This document shows positions 1 to 9,021 of a stretch of 50,881 nt of DNA, piece after piece. Source of the DNA: Balneolales bacterium (GTDB lineage: Bacteria > Bacteroidota > Rhodothermia > Balneolales > Cyclonatronaceae); the NCBI GenBank assembly GCA_022565805.1, contig JAIULZ010000011.1:1-50881 (forward strand). Direction: 5' to 3'. The notes beneath the pieces are model-generated. The model was not told the DNA's origin. It made no database searches and was given only the letters and a program-made list of their open reading frames with translations. Made by a program: the position numbers and the translations under genes. How positions within the stretch are numbered: position 1 is the stretch's first letter; each line of letters begins with the position of its first letter.

Positions 1-183
1 ATAATTCAACACAGAATACATCTTCAAATAGCTTAATAAATCAATTAATCTACTTATCGTTATGCCCCTCTAAATTGGTCCTTATTCTTTAGCACTTTCA
101 TTTTTGGAAAGCTCAAATCGAAAAATGATTACACTTCAGGATTCCCTTTTTTAGAAGAGCTCAATTCTAAAAATTCCTATAAT

Positions 184-2607
184 ATGAAATCAGTTCTTAA
201 GCTGGTCTTACCATCACTCTTGCTGATGGTTTTTTTGGCCCAGTGCGACGTCGCCTCAACGAATGTCGATAAACCGGATTCAAATCCGAACTTAGGACAG
301 ACTCCACCAGGAAACAATCCCGTTCTACAGCCTGTTAACTACGACCTGAATTGGTCAGCAATAAGCGATGCTCAGGCCTATCAAATACACATTTCCAAAA
401 CGGAATCGTTTGATATGGTTGATATTGATGAAACAGTTTACATTAACTCGTTCAAAGCCGAGAACCTGACTCCAAATACCTACTATTACTGGAAAATTCT
501 TCCAATAAAGGATGGTGAGCCAGGCGTTTGGTCAGATGTGAGTAGCTTTAAGTCTGGTGGCGGCGACAATGGCCCTACTACTGTTATGACGCTGCTTTAC
601 CCGGCTAATAATGCCGATAAGGTATCTTCTATGCTCCGTTTTAGCTGGAGAGAGCTGGAAAATACCACCGAGTACGTATATCAACTCTCCCAGAATCCTA
701 CCTTCAGTTCTATAGTATTAGAGCAGAATGTTGCAGGGACAACCTTTGTGCCAGATGGTCTCAATTACCAGACAAAATACCACTGGAGGGTTAAAGGTAT
801 TGGGGAAGGCAGCAGCTGGTCTGATGTCTGGTCTTTTACAACCGGAACCGAACAGCATGACGAGGAAGTTATTTCTGTTGTAACGCTAACATCCCCACTT
901 CATAATGCAGACAAAGTGTCTACCGACCTCGAGTTTACCTGGCAACCACTTTCTGGTGTAAACGCCTACGATTATCAGCTTTCTGATAATGGCTCTTTTA
1001 GCTCTGTTCTTCAAACAGTAAAAGTGTACGGTACTTCATATAAACCGGCCGGTTTGGTTCACCAGAAAAGGTATCACTGGCGGGTAAGAATATCCGGTAA
1101 TGGTAACGAATGGTCGCAGGTACGCTCGTTTACAACGGGTAATTATAATGATGGTGGTGGTACAGGCACTACAGTTTCGCTGCTATCTCCTCAAAATAAT
1201 GCGACCAATATTCCATTAGACGCAAATTTCGAATGGCAGCAAATACCAGGCATTGGCGAATACCAGTATCAGCTGTCTGAGTCGAGCGCATTTAGCTCGC
1301 TTACCGATGAAAAAACCGTATTTGGAAACACCTACTCTCCAGCTTCTTTGGTTTACAACAAAACCTATTTCTGGAGGGTAAAAGCAAATGTATCGGGCTC
1401 AGCCTGGTCGGGCGTTTACAGTTTCAAAACGAAGCCGGCACCGGGAAATACTCCACCGCCTTCTTCGGCATCGTTTGTTACAACTCAAGACGGAAACTTC
1501 ATGCGGGACGGACAGATAATCCGGTTCGCGGGTACAAATGCGTATTATCTACCAAATTACGAGAAGCTTAACGCTACTGTAGTAGATAATGCGCTGGATC
1601 TCTTTGAGGCTACCGGTATAACGGTTATACGCATGTGGGGCTTTTATGATGGTTTCGATTGTGGCTACAGCCAGAATGATCCCAGCGAAAACGTAATCCA
1701 AACTTCGCCAGGCGTATATAGTGAAGAAGCCTTGCGCGATCTCGACAGAGTAATTGCCAAAGGAAAAGAAAGAGGAATCAGCTTTATCATTCCTTTTATA
1801 AACTACTGGGATGAACTGGGCGGTATTTGCCAGTACAATACCTGGGCAGGAGCCTCAAACCCATCCACTAATATGAGTTTTTTCCTGTCGAACCCACAAA
1901 CCCAAGCGTGGTTTAAAGACTACATCTCCATGCTACTGAACCGTGTAAATACCATAACGGGAGTCGCTTACAAAGATGAGCCCGCTATTTTCGCATGGCA
2001 GATTATGAACGAAGGAAGAAACAGCGGCAAGCACTACAGCATACTGCGAGACTGGTACCAGGAAATGGCGCAGTACATCAAATCTATAGATCCAAATCAC
2101 CTTGTTTCTACAGGTGAAGAAGGTTTCGATGAAGGTACGCCATCGCAGTACTCTGTTAGTCAATACAGCAATACATATGTATTGAGAGCCAACGAAGGAA
2201 CAAGCTATATAGCAAATACAGCAATTCCCGAGATCGATTTTGGCAGCGCGCACTGGTATCCCGGCGAGTATGGCTTTGGCCATACGGTAAACAGTAACTT
2301 ACTGAAGGCACAACGAGCGTGGTTAACCGATCATAAAAATATAGCCGAAAGCGTTGGAAAGCCGTTTTACCTTGGCGAGTTTGGTTTAGCCGGCTGGGGA
2401 GATAACCGGGTACAACAAATGTATGATGCGCTCTACCAGCACGCAGAGAATATAAAGCTGGATGGTAACTTAATTTGGCAACTTGTTGCAGACGGCACTA
2501 AATGCTGGGAATTTGGCGGCAACATCTGCTACCCCGGCGGTCGCACAGATACTGCGCTGTATAACAAGTTTAAGCAGCATGTAAGCAATATGAAGAATTT
2601 GCAGTAA
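184..2607 (+). CDS. Lipoprotein with four FN3-like repeats and a GH5 mannanase-like domain
   Basis: Likely an outer-membrane or surface-anchored endo-beta-mannanase-type glycoside hydrolase. Residues 1-21 are a lipoprotein signal ending FLAQC (Cys21). Four fibronectin-III-like modules follow (about 52-125, 134-220, 230-319, 330-417), each ending in a W-S-x-V-x-S-F pattern, then a Pro-rich linker and a GH5 catalytic domain from about 430 to the end. The acid/base is probably Glu610 in WQIMNEGRN and the nucleophile Glu732 in YLGEFG, as in GH5 clan A. The catalytic domain is clearly paralogous to the gene at 33671-34930, which lacks the FN3 modules. No sigma-54-type promoter was found in the 183 bases upstream. 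The GH5 class is well supported; mannan specificity is inferred from overall resemblance. Confidence 0.9.
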   Translation: MKSVLKLVLPSLLLMVFLAQCDVASTNVDKPDSNPNLGQTPPGNNPVLQPVNYDLNWSAISDAQAYQIHISKTESFDMVDIDETVYINSFKAENLTPNTYYYWKILPIKDGEPGVWSDVSSFKSGGGDNGPTTVMTLLYPANNADKVSSMLRFSWRELENTTEYVYQLSQNPTFSSIVLEQNVAGTTFVPDGLNYQTKYHWRVKGIGEGSSWSDVWSFTTGTEQHDEEVISVVTLTSPLHNADKVSTDLEFTWQPLSGVNAYDYQLSDNGSFSSVLQTVKVYGTSYKPAGLVHQKRYHWRVRISGNGNEWSQVRSFTTGNYNDGGGTGTTVSLLSPQNNATNIPLDANFEWQQIPGIGEYQYQLSESSAFSSLTDEKTVFGNTYSPASLVYNKTYFWRVKANVSGSAWSGVYSFKTKPAPGNTPPPSSASFVTTQDGNFMRDGQIIRFAGTNAYYLPNYEKLNATVVDNALDLFEATGITVIRMWGFYDGFDCGYSQNDPSENVIQTSPGVYSEEALRDLDRVIAKGKERGISFIIPFINYWDELGGICQYNTWAGASNPSTNMSFFLSNPQTQAWFKDYISMLLNRVNTITGVAYKDEPAIFAWQIMNEGRNSGKHYSILRDWYQEMAQYIKSIDPNHLVSTGEEGFDEGTPSQYSVSQYSNTYVLRANEGTSYIANTAIPEIDFGSAHWYPGEYGFGHTVNSNLLKAQRAWLTDHKNIAESVGKPFYLGEFGLAGWGDNRVQQMYDALYQHAENIKLDGNLIWQLVADGTKCWEFGGNICYPGGRTDTALYNKFKQHVSNMKNLQ

Positions 2608-2662
2608 CACAACAAGTGGCTTAGCCACATACAAATTAAACTCTTAAGTTTCTGCTTAGGAT

Positions 2663-2694
2663 ACAGCCAAACCACTTAACCCTGGTTTGGCTGT
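2663..2694 (+). terminator. Hairpin between convergent genes
   Basis: A perfect 12-bp inverted repeat (ACAGCCAAACCA, 8-base loop, TGGTTTGGCTGT) lies 56 bases after the GH5 stop codon. It is followed on the plus strand by a weak T-rich stretch. It also overlaps the last codons of the convergent regulator gene, whose stop lies at the stem-loop junction. A plus-strand terminator is likely; function on the minus strand is doubtful because no U-run follows there. Confidence 0.6.
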
Positions 2695-3779
2695 GTTTGT
2701 TGTAGCTGGCTGTAAGTATCTAAATCATATTTTTCAAGTTTGTTGTGGAGAGTCTTTCTTGCAAAGCCAAGGAGTTTAGCCGCTTCGGTTTTATTGTTAT
2801 CTACCGAAAGCAAGGTTTCTTTTATGGCTTGTCTTTCAATTTCATCTAAACTTGTGCCAACCGGAAAACGCATATATCCATTAGAATCAGCGTTTTCATT
2901 AAATTTAGTCTGCTTTTTAGAAATAGTTACCGGTAACATTTCCGGGATTATTTTATTTCCTTCAATTAAGACAACACATCGTTCAATCGTATTCTTTAAC
3001 TCCCGCACATTCCCTGGCCAGTCGTAATTAACAAACAAATCGATAGAATCGGTAGTAAACTCAACATCATCAAGCTTATACTTTTCGCAAAAGACGTTCT
3101 TATAAAACTCCAAAAGTAGCGGGATGTCTTCCTTTCTGTGTCGCAGAGGGGGAATGTATAGTTCAATTACGTTTAAGCGATAAAAGAGATCCTCGCGAAA
3201 GCTACCCGCTTTAACTTGATCGCTTAAAATTTTATTTGTGGCCGAAATAAGAGAAATATCAACATGAATTTCCTGCTTGCCACCCACCCTGCGAAAAGTT
3301 CCGACTTCCACAGCGCGCAACAATTTAACCTGTGCATTCAAAGACATTTCACCTACTTCATCAAGAAAGAGTGTTCCCTTATCTGCCATTTCGAAGCATC
3401 CCATTTTTTGAAATACGGCACCTGTAAAAGCCCCTTTTTCATGGCCTAAAAGCTCGCTTTCTACCAACTCATTGGGTATAGCGCCACAATTAACCGTTAT
3501 CATGGGCTTATTTCTCTTTTTACTATGATAGTGCAACAGCCTCGCAAAAATTTCTTTTCCGGTACCATTTTCCCCGGTAATTAAAACGGTGGCCTTAGTC
3601 TTGGAAATAAGCTGAAGTTTATGATACAGGCTAAGCATTAATGGACTTTTTGTAATAAAGACGGGTTTATTAACGCCTTGCATAGTTTCTAACGAGCTCT
3701 CTAAATCTTCTTCTCTTTTACGAATATTCATTTTTACACCTATATGATTAATCCTTGCTTTTACGGCCTTTTTGATCAT
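2676..3779 (-). CDS. Sigma-54-dependent transcriptional activator without receiver domain
   Basis: Bacterial enhancer-binding protein of the NtrC/PspF type. About 45 N-terminal residues carry no recognisable sensor domain. The AAA+ domain runs from about 43 to 290, with Walker A GENGTGKE (69-76), an intact GAFTGA sigma-54 contact loop (116-121), Walker B TLFLDE (136-141) and the sensor-II motif WPGNVREL. A Fis-type helix-turn-helix follows at about 320-355. All residues needed for ATP hydrolysis and sigma-54 contact are present. It probably drives the sigma-54 promoters of the neighbouring EPS locus; that link is inference from position and promoter content. Lack of a receiver suggests control by abundance or by a partner protein. 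A later start at Met17 is possible. Confidence 0.93.
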   Translation of the reverse strand: MIKKAVKARINHIGVKMNIRKREEDLESSLETMQGVNKPVFITKSPLMLSLYHKLQLISKTKATVLITGENGTGKEIFARLLHYHSKKRNKPMITVNCGAIPNELVESELLGHEKGAFTGAVFQKMGCFEMADKGTLFLDEVGEMSLNAQVKLLRAVEVGTFRRVGGKQEIHVDISLISATNKILSDQVKAGSFREDLFYRLNVIELYIPPLRHRKEDIPLLLEFYKNVFCEKYKLDDVEFTTDSIDLFVNYDWPGNVRELKNTIERCVVLIEGNKIIPEMLPVTISKKQTKFNENADSNGYMRFPVGTSLDEIERQAIKETLLSVDNNKTEAAKLLGFARKTLHNKLEKYDLDTYSQLQQTQPNQG

Positions 3780-4647
3780 AAAGCCTGCTTTATAAGCTTA
3801 AACTCGGGTTAACGGTCCAGCTAAATTACCCAGCATATATATTTTGCCTTCGCTTCTGTATCTGATAAACTAACGCATTCACTCTTTAACAAAACACTAT
3901 CACTCACTTAACATAAAATGCGCAGATGAACCAAAGGAAATATTACAACCAATTTGAATATGGTTACATAATTCACAGTTTTTTTTAAAAAATCCGGATT
4001 CCGTTTTAGCTAAACTAGCACATTCAAGCTTCCTTATTTTGAAGGCATCACATTAAATAAACCTCAGAGCCCCTTTAAGTTAAATGTAATGGTACAGGTT
4101 TATAAACAGCTAAATGTGCAATAAGCTACCTAATCCGATAGACAAGGACTGCAACCTGCACGTAGACTCTTTGTAAAATAAACAAAAGGTGTAGCAGGTC
4201 TGTGTAACAAGAAAAACAAGCCTTCGAAACGCCCAAATAATTTTTCTATCAAGTTAAGTCTGTAAAGATCGATTCATTTTACCATTAGATTAAACCGTTA
4301 GGTTTTGTTAAAAGCTGGTCTCTAGAAAACTTTTAAAACCAGATTCAAAGAAAAGTAACAGCTACAAATTTGGCTGTATTATATGCCGGAAGAAAAAAAA
4401 TCTGCGGAGATAGTAACTATCTGGGGATTGCATCCTGAGCCCAAGGCAGAAGACGGCACACAAAATATCTTATAAACAACTATTATTATTTAACATAAGG
4501 AATTAATAGATGGATAGAATCCGTAATATCTACAATTTTAGTACTCTGTATTGTAACCCATTAATGAATGAATAGTAGCATATTTGATCTGTGATAAAAA
4601 TAAAATCACCCTATTCTGTCAGGATGCAGCAAATAACATATCAATAA
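3780..4647. other. Intergenic region without a recognised gene
   Basis: An 868-base A/T-rich stretch between the divergent activator gene and the small secreted-protein gene. I found no convincing ORF, no strong hairpin with a U-run and no sigma-54 site of correct spacing. A near match at about 4371 (TGGC...TGCC) has 11 rather than 10 bases between GG and GC. It must contain the promoters for both flanking genes. Confidence 0.5.
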
Positions 4648-4980
4648 ATGGAAAAAAAAATACCTGTTTTAATTGTAGTAATAATGTTACTGCTCTGTAT
4701 AGCTGTAAAATCAGATGCACTTACCGCATCGGCTTTTACTGATGCAAGGTTTGCGTTGAATGAGGATACAAGGTATAGCGAATTTATTTCTTACGAACTA
4801 ACAAATACGAAAGAAACAAACTATGCCGAACTATCTGAGTTTAATAATAAGGAATTTTTAAAAACAACTAAGGAAAGCAGCAATGTTACCGAAGATAATG
4901 ATCGTGGTGCATTTATCTCACTGGGTTCATTGGTATTTATCGGAATTCTCCTGCTGCTACCCTCTTCAAGAACAACTTAA
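4648..4980 (+). CDS. Small secreted protein with hydrophobic C-terminal tail
   Basis: No family recognised. The 110-residue product has an N-terminal signal peptide (basic MEKK, then a hydrophobic stretch to about residue 24), a polar, Thr/Asn/Glu-rich middle, and a C-terminal hydrophobic helix (about 88-105) ending in PSSRTT with one Arg. The signal-polar-helix-basic-tail order recalls C-terminal sorting signals read by exosortase or rhombosortase enzymes, but there is no PEP, LPXTG or clear GlyGly motif and no sorting enzyme in the window. It could equally be a plain bitopic membrane protein. A lipoprotein gene follows 15 bases downstream, so the two are probably co-transcribed. Confidence 0.6.
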   Translation: MEKKIPVLIVVIMLLLCIAVKSDALTASAFTDARFALNEDTRYSEFISYELTNTKETNYAELSEFNNKEFLKTTKESSNVTEDNDRGAFISLGSLVFIGILLLLPSSRTT

Positions 4981-4995
4981 AACTAACAACTCATT

Positions 4996-5448
4996 ATGAA
5001 AAAATCACTCCTTATAATAACTGTATTAACTATTGCTTCGGCTATTGTTTTACAAAGCTGCGACAAAGATGCAAACATACAGCAAAGAGACAGTTCCATT
5101 AACCAAAGTGTGGATACGAATACCAACCAGCTTCAAAACGAAATTACGGCCTTCAAATTAGAAGCCGAAAACGATATAAGAGAGAACAATCGCCATATTT
5201 CGGAAGTTAAACTGGAAATTGAAAATCGGGACAGCGATGCAAGAGTTGCTCATACCGAAAGAATCAAAGAAATAGAGCGTAAAAATATAGCTCTGAAAAG
5301 ACAAATTGATACCTACAACTATTCAACTCAGTCGCATTGGGATACGTTTAAAACCGATTTCAACAATAGTATGGAAGAAATTGAACGATCTTTAGACGGT
5401 TTTTTTGTAGCTACCTCACCTACAACTACTACAACGAAACGCAATTAA
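4996..5448 (+). CDS. Small coiled-coil lipoprotein
   Basis: A 150-residue protein with a lipoprotein signal ending LQSC (Cys22), so it is lipid-anchored in the cell envelope. Residues about 45-115 are rich in Glu, Lys, Arg and Ile with heptad-like spacing and are probably one long coiled coil. The tail ends in a run of Thr followed by KRN. It is probably co-transcribed with the preceding small secreted-protein gene. No specific family was recognised and no enzymatic motif is visible. A structural or stress role in the envelope is possible but not shown by the sequence. Confidence 0.65.
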   Translation: MKKSLLIITVLTIASAIVLQSCDKDANIQQRDSSINQSVDTNTNQLQNEITAFKLEAENDIRENNRHISEVKLEIENRDSDARVAHTERIKEIERKNIALKRQIDTYNYSTQSHWDTFKTDFNNSMEEIERSLDGFFVATSPTTTTTKRN

Positions 5449-5693
5449 TTTTAACATAAAATGCTAGATTGACCTGTTTAAAAAAATGCTTTTAAAAACA
5501 AGGTTATTAATCATAAAACATATGGTTAATAAGACGAAATGGAAATGATGGCTAAATGACCTTGCATTAATAGCCAACGTAAACCATTCGTGTTAAAAAA
5601 GCAGTAAGCACCACCTCAGACAATTGAAAGATAAGATGTTTAGCTTTTCTGAGAGCGCGTAATAAACTCATCCTAAACCCTAATAATAAAACT

Positions 5694-5972
5694 ATGAAAG
5701 CATTAAAATTTATCACCACTATTGCATTGGTTACTGCTGCAGGAGTTGCGGTTGGGATGCTGTTCGCACCTCAAAAGGGTTCGAAAACCCGGCGTAAAAT
5801 ATCTGAGCTAAATCATGAGTACAGCGACTATATCGCCGACAAATACGACGATTTTATCGAATCGGTTTCTCATCCCGTAGAAGATATGGAAGATGCTTCT
5901 AAGCGAGTGGCTAAGAAAGCTAAGACAGAAGCTAAAAAAGTGGCCTCTAATTTTAACTCAGAGTTAATGTAA
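5694..5972 (+). CDS. YtxH-domain small membrane protein
   Basis: A 92-residue protein of the YtxH family. One N-terminal hydrophobic segment (about 5-26) is followed by the family motif GMLFAPQKGSKTRRKI, then a charged amphipathic helix rich in Lys, Glu and Ala. YtxH proteins are common stress-associated small membrane proteins whose biochemical role is not settled. The length is typical. A strong intrinsic terminator follows 24 bases after the stop codon, so this gene ends its transcription unit. It is separated from the upstream lipoprotein gene by 245 bases without another ORF, so it probably has its own promoter. Confidence 0.85.
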   Translation: MKALKFITTIALVTAAGVAVGMLFAPQKGSKTRRKISELNHEYSDYIADKYDDFIESVSHPVEDMEDASKRVAKKAKTEAKKVASNFNSELM

Positions 5973-5996
5973 GATTGCATAGGCAATGTTTTAATT

Positions 5997-6031
5997 AAGC
6001 ACACCTTTTTAAAGAAAGGTGTGCTTTTTTT
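5997..6031 (+). terminator. Rho-independent terminator after the YtxH gene
   Basis: A perfect 12-bp stem (AAGCACACCTTT paired with AAAGGTGTGCTT, 6-base loop) is followed by seven T on the plus strand. It separates the YtxH gene from the convergent glycosyltransferase gene ending at 6062. Confidence 0.92.
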
Positions 6032-6061
6032 GTTAAAATTTCCAACTAACATAGATCTCAC

Positions 6062-6856
6062 TCATAAGTCTACCGATTTTTGACTATCGGGGCTGCTGGC
6101 TTTTAACAGCATTACGTTTATGGCAAAAAGCGGAAGCCGAATCATTCTCCTCCATCTTAAGGGCTGTAAATAAAGCCTGTATAACCATTCGAGCCCGCTC
6201 TTTCTAAAAAATTCGGGGGCTCTCTTGAAATTTCCGGATATAAAATCGAAACTCCCTCCTATACCAATAATAAGCTTACAGTTTGGGAGCTCGCCCAGGT
6301 TTCCATAGATCCATTTCTCTTGTGATGGTGCACCAAGTGCTACAAAAACTACCGATGCTTCCCGCAATGATGTTTGAATCTCTGCAGGAAGGTTACCAAA
6401 TCGAATGCCAGGGTTTTCTGGTGAATACACTCCTGTTAATGTTAAGTTTGTAATTCTTTCTTTGAGAATATCAGCGGCTTTCTGGGCAATGCCGGGAGCA
6501 GCTCCATAGAAAAAAACAGATTGGTTTAACTCTGCGCAATAGGTACAGATAGTCTCGAATGAATCTGAACCTGTAATCCGATCGATCTGCTTATTGTAAA
6601 GAAAATTAATGGCCCAGCTTATTCCTACTCCATCGGCGGTATTAATGGTAGAAGATTTTAGTACCTCTTTAAATTCGCTATCTATTATGCTTTGAATCGC
6701 TATTTCCGGATTAACGGTAACAACAAATAACGGCGGCGAATTTGCGTCGTTATCTTTAAGTCGTTCCTGTATAAGGAAAAAAAACTCCTCTTTTGAGTAC
6801 TTCGATATATTTACGCCAAGTACCTGGTATCCGTTTGTTTTTTCGATGGCAAGCAT
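6062..6856 (-). CDS. WecG/TagA/CpsF-family glycosyltransferase
   Basis: A 264-residue GT26-type enzyme. Members transfer a sugar (N-acetylmannosamine or a mannosaminuronic acid in known cases) onto a polyprenyl-linked acceptor on the cytoplasmic side. Family marks are the early NTADGVGI segment, FFYGAAPGIAQKAADIL and VFVALGAPSQEKWI. It could act as the second glycosyltransferase after the WecA-like priming enzyme encoded at 30713-32677; that order is inference. It is a single-gene unit with a consensus sigma-54 promoter about 75 bases upstream and a short CT repeat just before the start, which reads as GA in the mRNA. The 314-base gap to the next gene holds only this promoter. Confidence 0.92.
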   Translation of the reverse strand: MLAIEKTNGYQVLGVNISKYSKEEFFFLIQERLKDNDANSPPLFVVTVNPEIAIQSIIDSEFKEVLKSSTINTADGVGISWAINFLYNKQIDRITGSDSFETICTYCAELNQSVFFYGAAPGIAQKAADILKERITNLTLTGVYSPENPGIRFGNLPAEIQTSLREASVVFVALGAPSQEKWIYGNLGELPNCKLIIGIGGSFDFISGNFKRAPEFFRKSGLEWLYRLYLQPLRWRRMIRLPLFAINVMLLKASSPDSQKSVDL

Positions 6857-6930
6857 AGTCTCTCTCTCTTCTTAGTTTTCCACAAATCGTAACTTCCGAG
6901 CCGGTATTTCTATTGCTCTTATTTGTAGTC

Positions 6931-6945
6931 GCAATTTATGTGCCA
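6931..6945 (-). promoter_or_regulatory. Sigma-54 promoter, consensus match
   Basis: On the minus strand the sequence is TGGCACATAAATTGC, an exact TGGCAC-N5-TTGC. The expected transcription start is near 6919, giving a leader of about 62 bases to the WecG-like gene. Confidence 0.88.
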
Positions 6946-7170
6946 ACAGTATAAAATCGCTGAGAGACACATCTATAAAGCAAGCTGTACACACGAAATT
7001 TCGCTAAACCTAAATAGAAAACCCTTAATCGAAACACATAAAATGAGGTTTTTCTCTTTTTTGGCTCCCGCAACGATTAAACCAGTTTTTTTAACAAACT
7101 TGGCTGTTTTTAGCAAAATAAATCTATTAACAAGCTTTACACCAAAGAATGTATTAAGAGAGTTACTTTT

Positions 7171-7782
7171 TTACACGAGCCCGAGGGTAATTCTGTTACT
7201 TATAGATGATTGAGAAAAGAGGTCTAATTTGCTTAAACCAGACTGCTCCAGCTTTGCTATTTGCCTGGCTGGTGTACCTGCCCAGACTGTGTAGGAAGGA
7301 ATTTCTTTAGTAACTACAGAGCCTGCCGCAATAATAGCGCCTTCACCTATTTTAACCCCTTTCAGTATTACAGACCTGCAGCCAATCCATACGTTGTCTC
7401 CGATTTCAACCGGCTTATTAACAACAGCATGAGCGTTTATGGAGTGAAGGTCGGAATCCATTATGATTACATCCCACGCAATCTTGCAGTTTTTACCGAT
7501 TCGAATCGCTTCTTCACAAACTATGAGCGTATTTCGGTTCAGATAGGTTCCATCTCCAATCTGCAGAATGGCCTTTTCGCCAATTTCTATTCGCACACCC
7601 GAATAAAACTGACAATTACCGGCCATAAGAGTGCCTCCTCTATGGATAATTTTGGGATACGGGCGGCCATCTGAATACACCAATACGCCCTTACGGTCAA
7701 ATTTAGACGAAAACAAAAAACCGGCTAAATAGTCTTTTAGCGGGTATTTCTTAAGTCTTGATAGTATTCTCTGTGTATTCAT
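7171..7782 (-). CDS. Left-handed beta-helix acyltransferase (NodL/LacA/WcaF type)
   Basis: A 203-residue hexapeptide-repeat O-acetyltransferase. From about residue 55 to 175 the protein shows repeats of the [IV]-G-x-x-x-x type, including IGDGTYLNRNT, IGKNCKIAWDVIIMDSDLH, IGDNVWIGCRSVILKGVKIG and GSVVTKEIPSYTVWAGTPA. The D-x-D-x-H element and the WxGTPA end are typical of acetyl-CoA-dependent sugar acetyltransferases. It probably O-acetylates an EPS sugar; the acceptor is unknown. The gene stands alone behind a near-consensus sigma-54 promoter that gives a leader of only about 34 bases. Confidence 0.92.
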   Translation of the reverse strand: MNTQRILSRLKKYPLKDYLAGFLFSSKFDRKGVLVYSDGRPYPKIIHRGGTLMAGNCQFYSGVRIEIGEKAILQIGDGTYLNRNTLIVCEEAIRIGKNCKIAWDVIIMDSDLHSINAHAVVNKPVEIGDNVWIGCRSVILKGVKIGEGAIIAAGSVVTKEIPSYTVWAGTPARQIAKLEQSGLSKLDLFSQSSISNRITLGLV

Positions 7783-7827
7783 TTTGAGGCCTCTTTCTTA
7801 AATGGTGGGTATAGTTATTTTATCATG

Positions 7828-7842
7828 GCAAAAAGAGTGCCC
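7828..7842 (-). promoter_or_regulatory. Sigma-54 promoter, near consensus
   Basis: The minus strand reads GGGCACTCTTTTTGC, which matches TGGCAC-N5-TTGC with one change outside the invariant GG-N10-GC. The expected start is near 7816, 34 bases before the acetyltransferase start codon. Confidence 0.82.
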
Positions 7843-7914
7843 TTTTTTAGCCTGCATGTTCTACTTTGCTAATAAAAGGCATTGAAAAACCTTCTATTAA
7901 TGAAACTCCCGAAC

Positions 7915-8832
7915 TTAGTATAACAGGTCTCCCGTTGAAAGTTTCCGGCATGCTTCTGTCTTAATTCCATCGGCGAGGCAGCTGCGTATGGTAACCCAGT
8001 AATCTGCAGTAGCTATGTTTATTGCACCATCTACAGCTGCACCAACCATTCCTGGTTTTTCGCTGCAGGCTAAACCTGTAATACTAAGGCTTAAAATGGC
8101 CATACTTTCCCCTTTAACCATAGTTTTAGGATGCCCCCAAGGCGATAGAAAAGGAGCAAAATTACAAGCCCTCAGAAATGCATCTATCCGGAAGGCAGAT
8201 TCTCCCCATTCTATTCGGCCATTATTTGGTATTTGATTAGCCCTGTAAAGTATTCGTTTAGAAACATCCTGCTTTTTGCCAGTAATACGCTCTCCTGCAG
8301 ATAGTTTACCGAAAAAGCTTTCTAAAAGCGGTAACCCGTATTTAATGCATTTTAAACTAACCGAGAGGCCGGTATCTTTAGCAGAAACCGGAAAGAAAGC
8401 CTCGTCTATAATATCACCCGCATCAATTTCAGCTACTATTTTATGCAGCGTAACTCCATGATAGGCCTCCCTGTTGTAAACGGCCCAGCCCGGTGCGTTT
8501 AGCCCCGCATAAGCCGGCAGCGGCCCCGGGTGCAGGTTATATGCTCCTATTCGAACTGCTTGTATAACCTCTGTACAGATTACATTGAGAGAATGCACGT
8601 TTATCAGCACATCAATTTCATTATCGATTATCCATGGTCCAAATGATGGTTCTTTAACTAAACCAGATGGTAAAATTAAATAGCCCAAATTTTTTGCCAC
8701 AGTAGTAACCGACGAGCCATTTTTACTGGTAAAATCCTTTGTAAGTACAGCTTTTACAATATGATTAGTGCCCGACAAAAACTTAATTACCTGCGCACCT
8801 GCAGACTCTTCAGCCGCAACTAGAATATTCAT
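7915..8832 (-). CDS. Free-standing 10-formyl-THF-dependent formyltransferase (Fmt/ArnA-N-like)
   Basis: A 305-residue formyltransferase with both the catalytic Rossmann domain and the C-terminal Fmt-like domain. The active-site triad is present: Asn99 and His101 in NLHPGPLP, Asp137 in EIDAGDII. After about residue 195 the stretch GRIEWGESAFRIDAFLRA resembles the C-terminal domain of Fmt and ArnA. I start at the ATG at 8832 rather than a TTG eight codons earlier, because MNILVAAEESAG gives the normal first beta strand. In this EPS setting it more likely formylates an amino sugar or a carrier-bound amino acid than initiator tRNA. The possible promoter lies far upstream, leaving a leader of about 160 bases with a hairpin. 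Confidence 0.88.
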   Translation of the reverse strand: MNILVAAEESAGAQVIKFLSGTNHIVKAVLTKDFTSKNGSSVTTVAKNLGYLILPSGLVKEPSFGPWIIDNEIDVLINVHSLNVICTEVIQAVRIGAYNLHPGPLPAYAGLNAPGWAVYNREAYHGVTLHKIVAEIDAGDIIDEAFFPVSAKDTGLSVSLKCIKYGLPLLESFFGKLSAGERITGKKQDVSKRILYRANQIPNNGRIEWGESAFRIDAFLRACNFAPFLSPWGHPKTMVKGESMAILSLSITGLACSEKPGMVGAAVDGAINIATADYWVTIRSCLADGIKTEACRKLSTGDLLY

Positions 8833-8914
8833 CCATTTATGGTTTATGAAAGGCAAAGATTAAACAGGAAGTCATTAAAAATTATGCTGTTGGTTAGTAA
8901 GTGAAAATACGACT

Positions 8915-8947
8915 GGAATTGGTAATAGTAATAGTAATACCAATTCC
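8915..8947. repeat. Inverted repeat with TAATAG spacer repeats
   Basis: A perfect 10-bp palindrome (GGAATTGGTA and TACCAATTCC) flanks a 13-base loop made of repeated AATAGT units. It lies inside the predicted 5' leader of the formyltransferase mRNA. A partial copy of the arm (TGGAATTACT) lies about 40 bases away. Confidence 0.7.
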
Positions 8948-9006
8948 ATTATTGCACATCAATCGCGGCATTCACTAAAACAACTGGAATTACTTTTAAG
9001 TGGGTC

Positions 9007-9021
9007 GCAAACTTCAGACCA
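9007..9021 (-). promoter_or_regulatory. Possible sigma-54 promoter, weak
   Basis: The minus strand reads TGGTCTGAAGTTTGC. The invariant GG-N10-GC spacing and TTGC are kept, but the -24 box is TGGTCT rather than TGGCAC. The predicted start near 8995 leaves a leader of about 163 bases before the formyltransferase. Confidence 0.45.

Noticed and set aside
4371-4386. TTGGC...TGCC resembling a sigma-54 promoter
   Set aside because: There are 11 bases between GG and GC instead of 10, and the next gene is more than 250 bases away.
6938-7213. A 91-codon plus-strand frame
   Set aside because: It starts inside the consensus sigma-54 promoter, has no family features, and runs against the end of the acetyltransferase gene.
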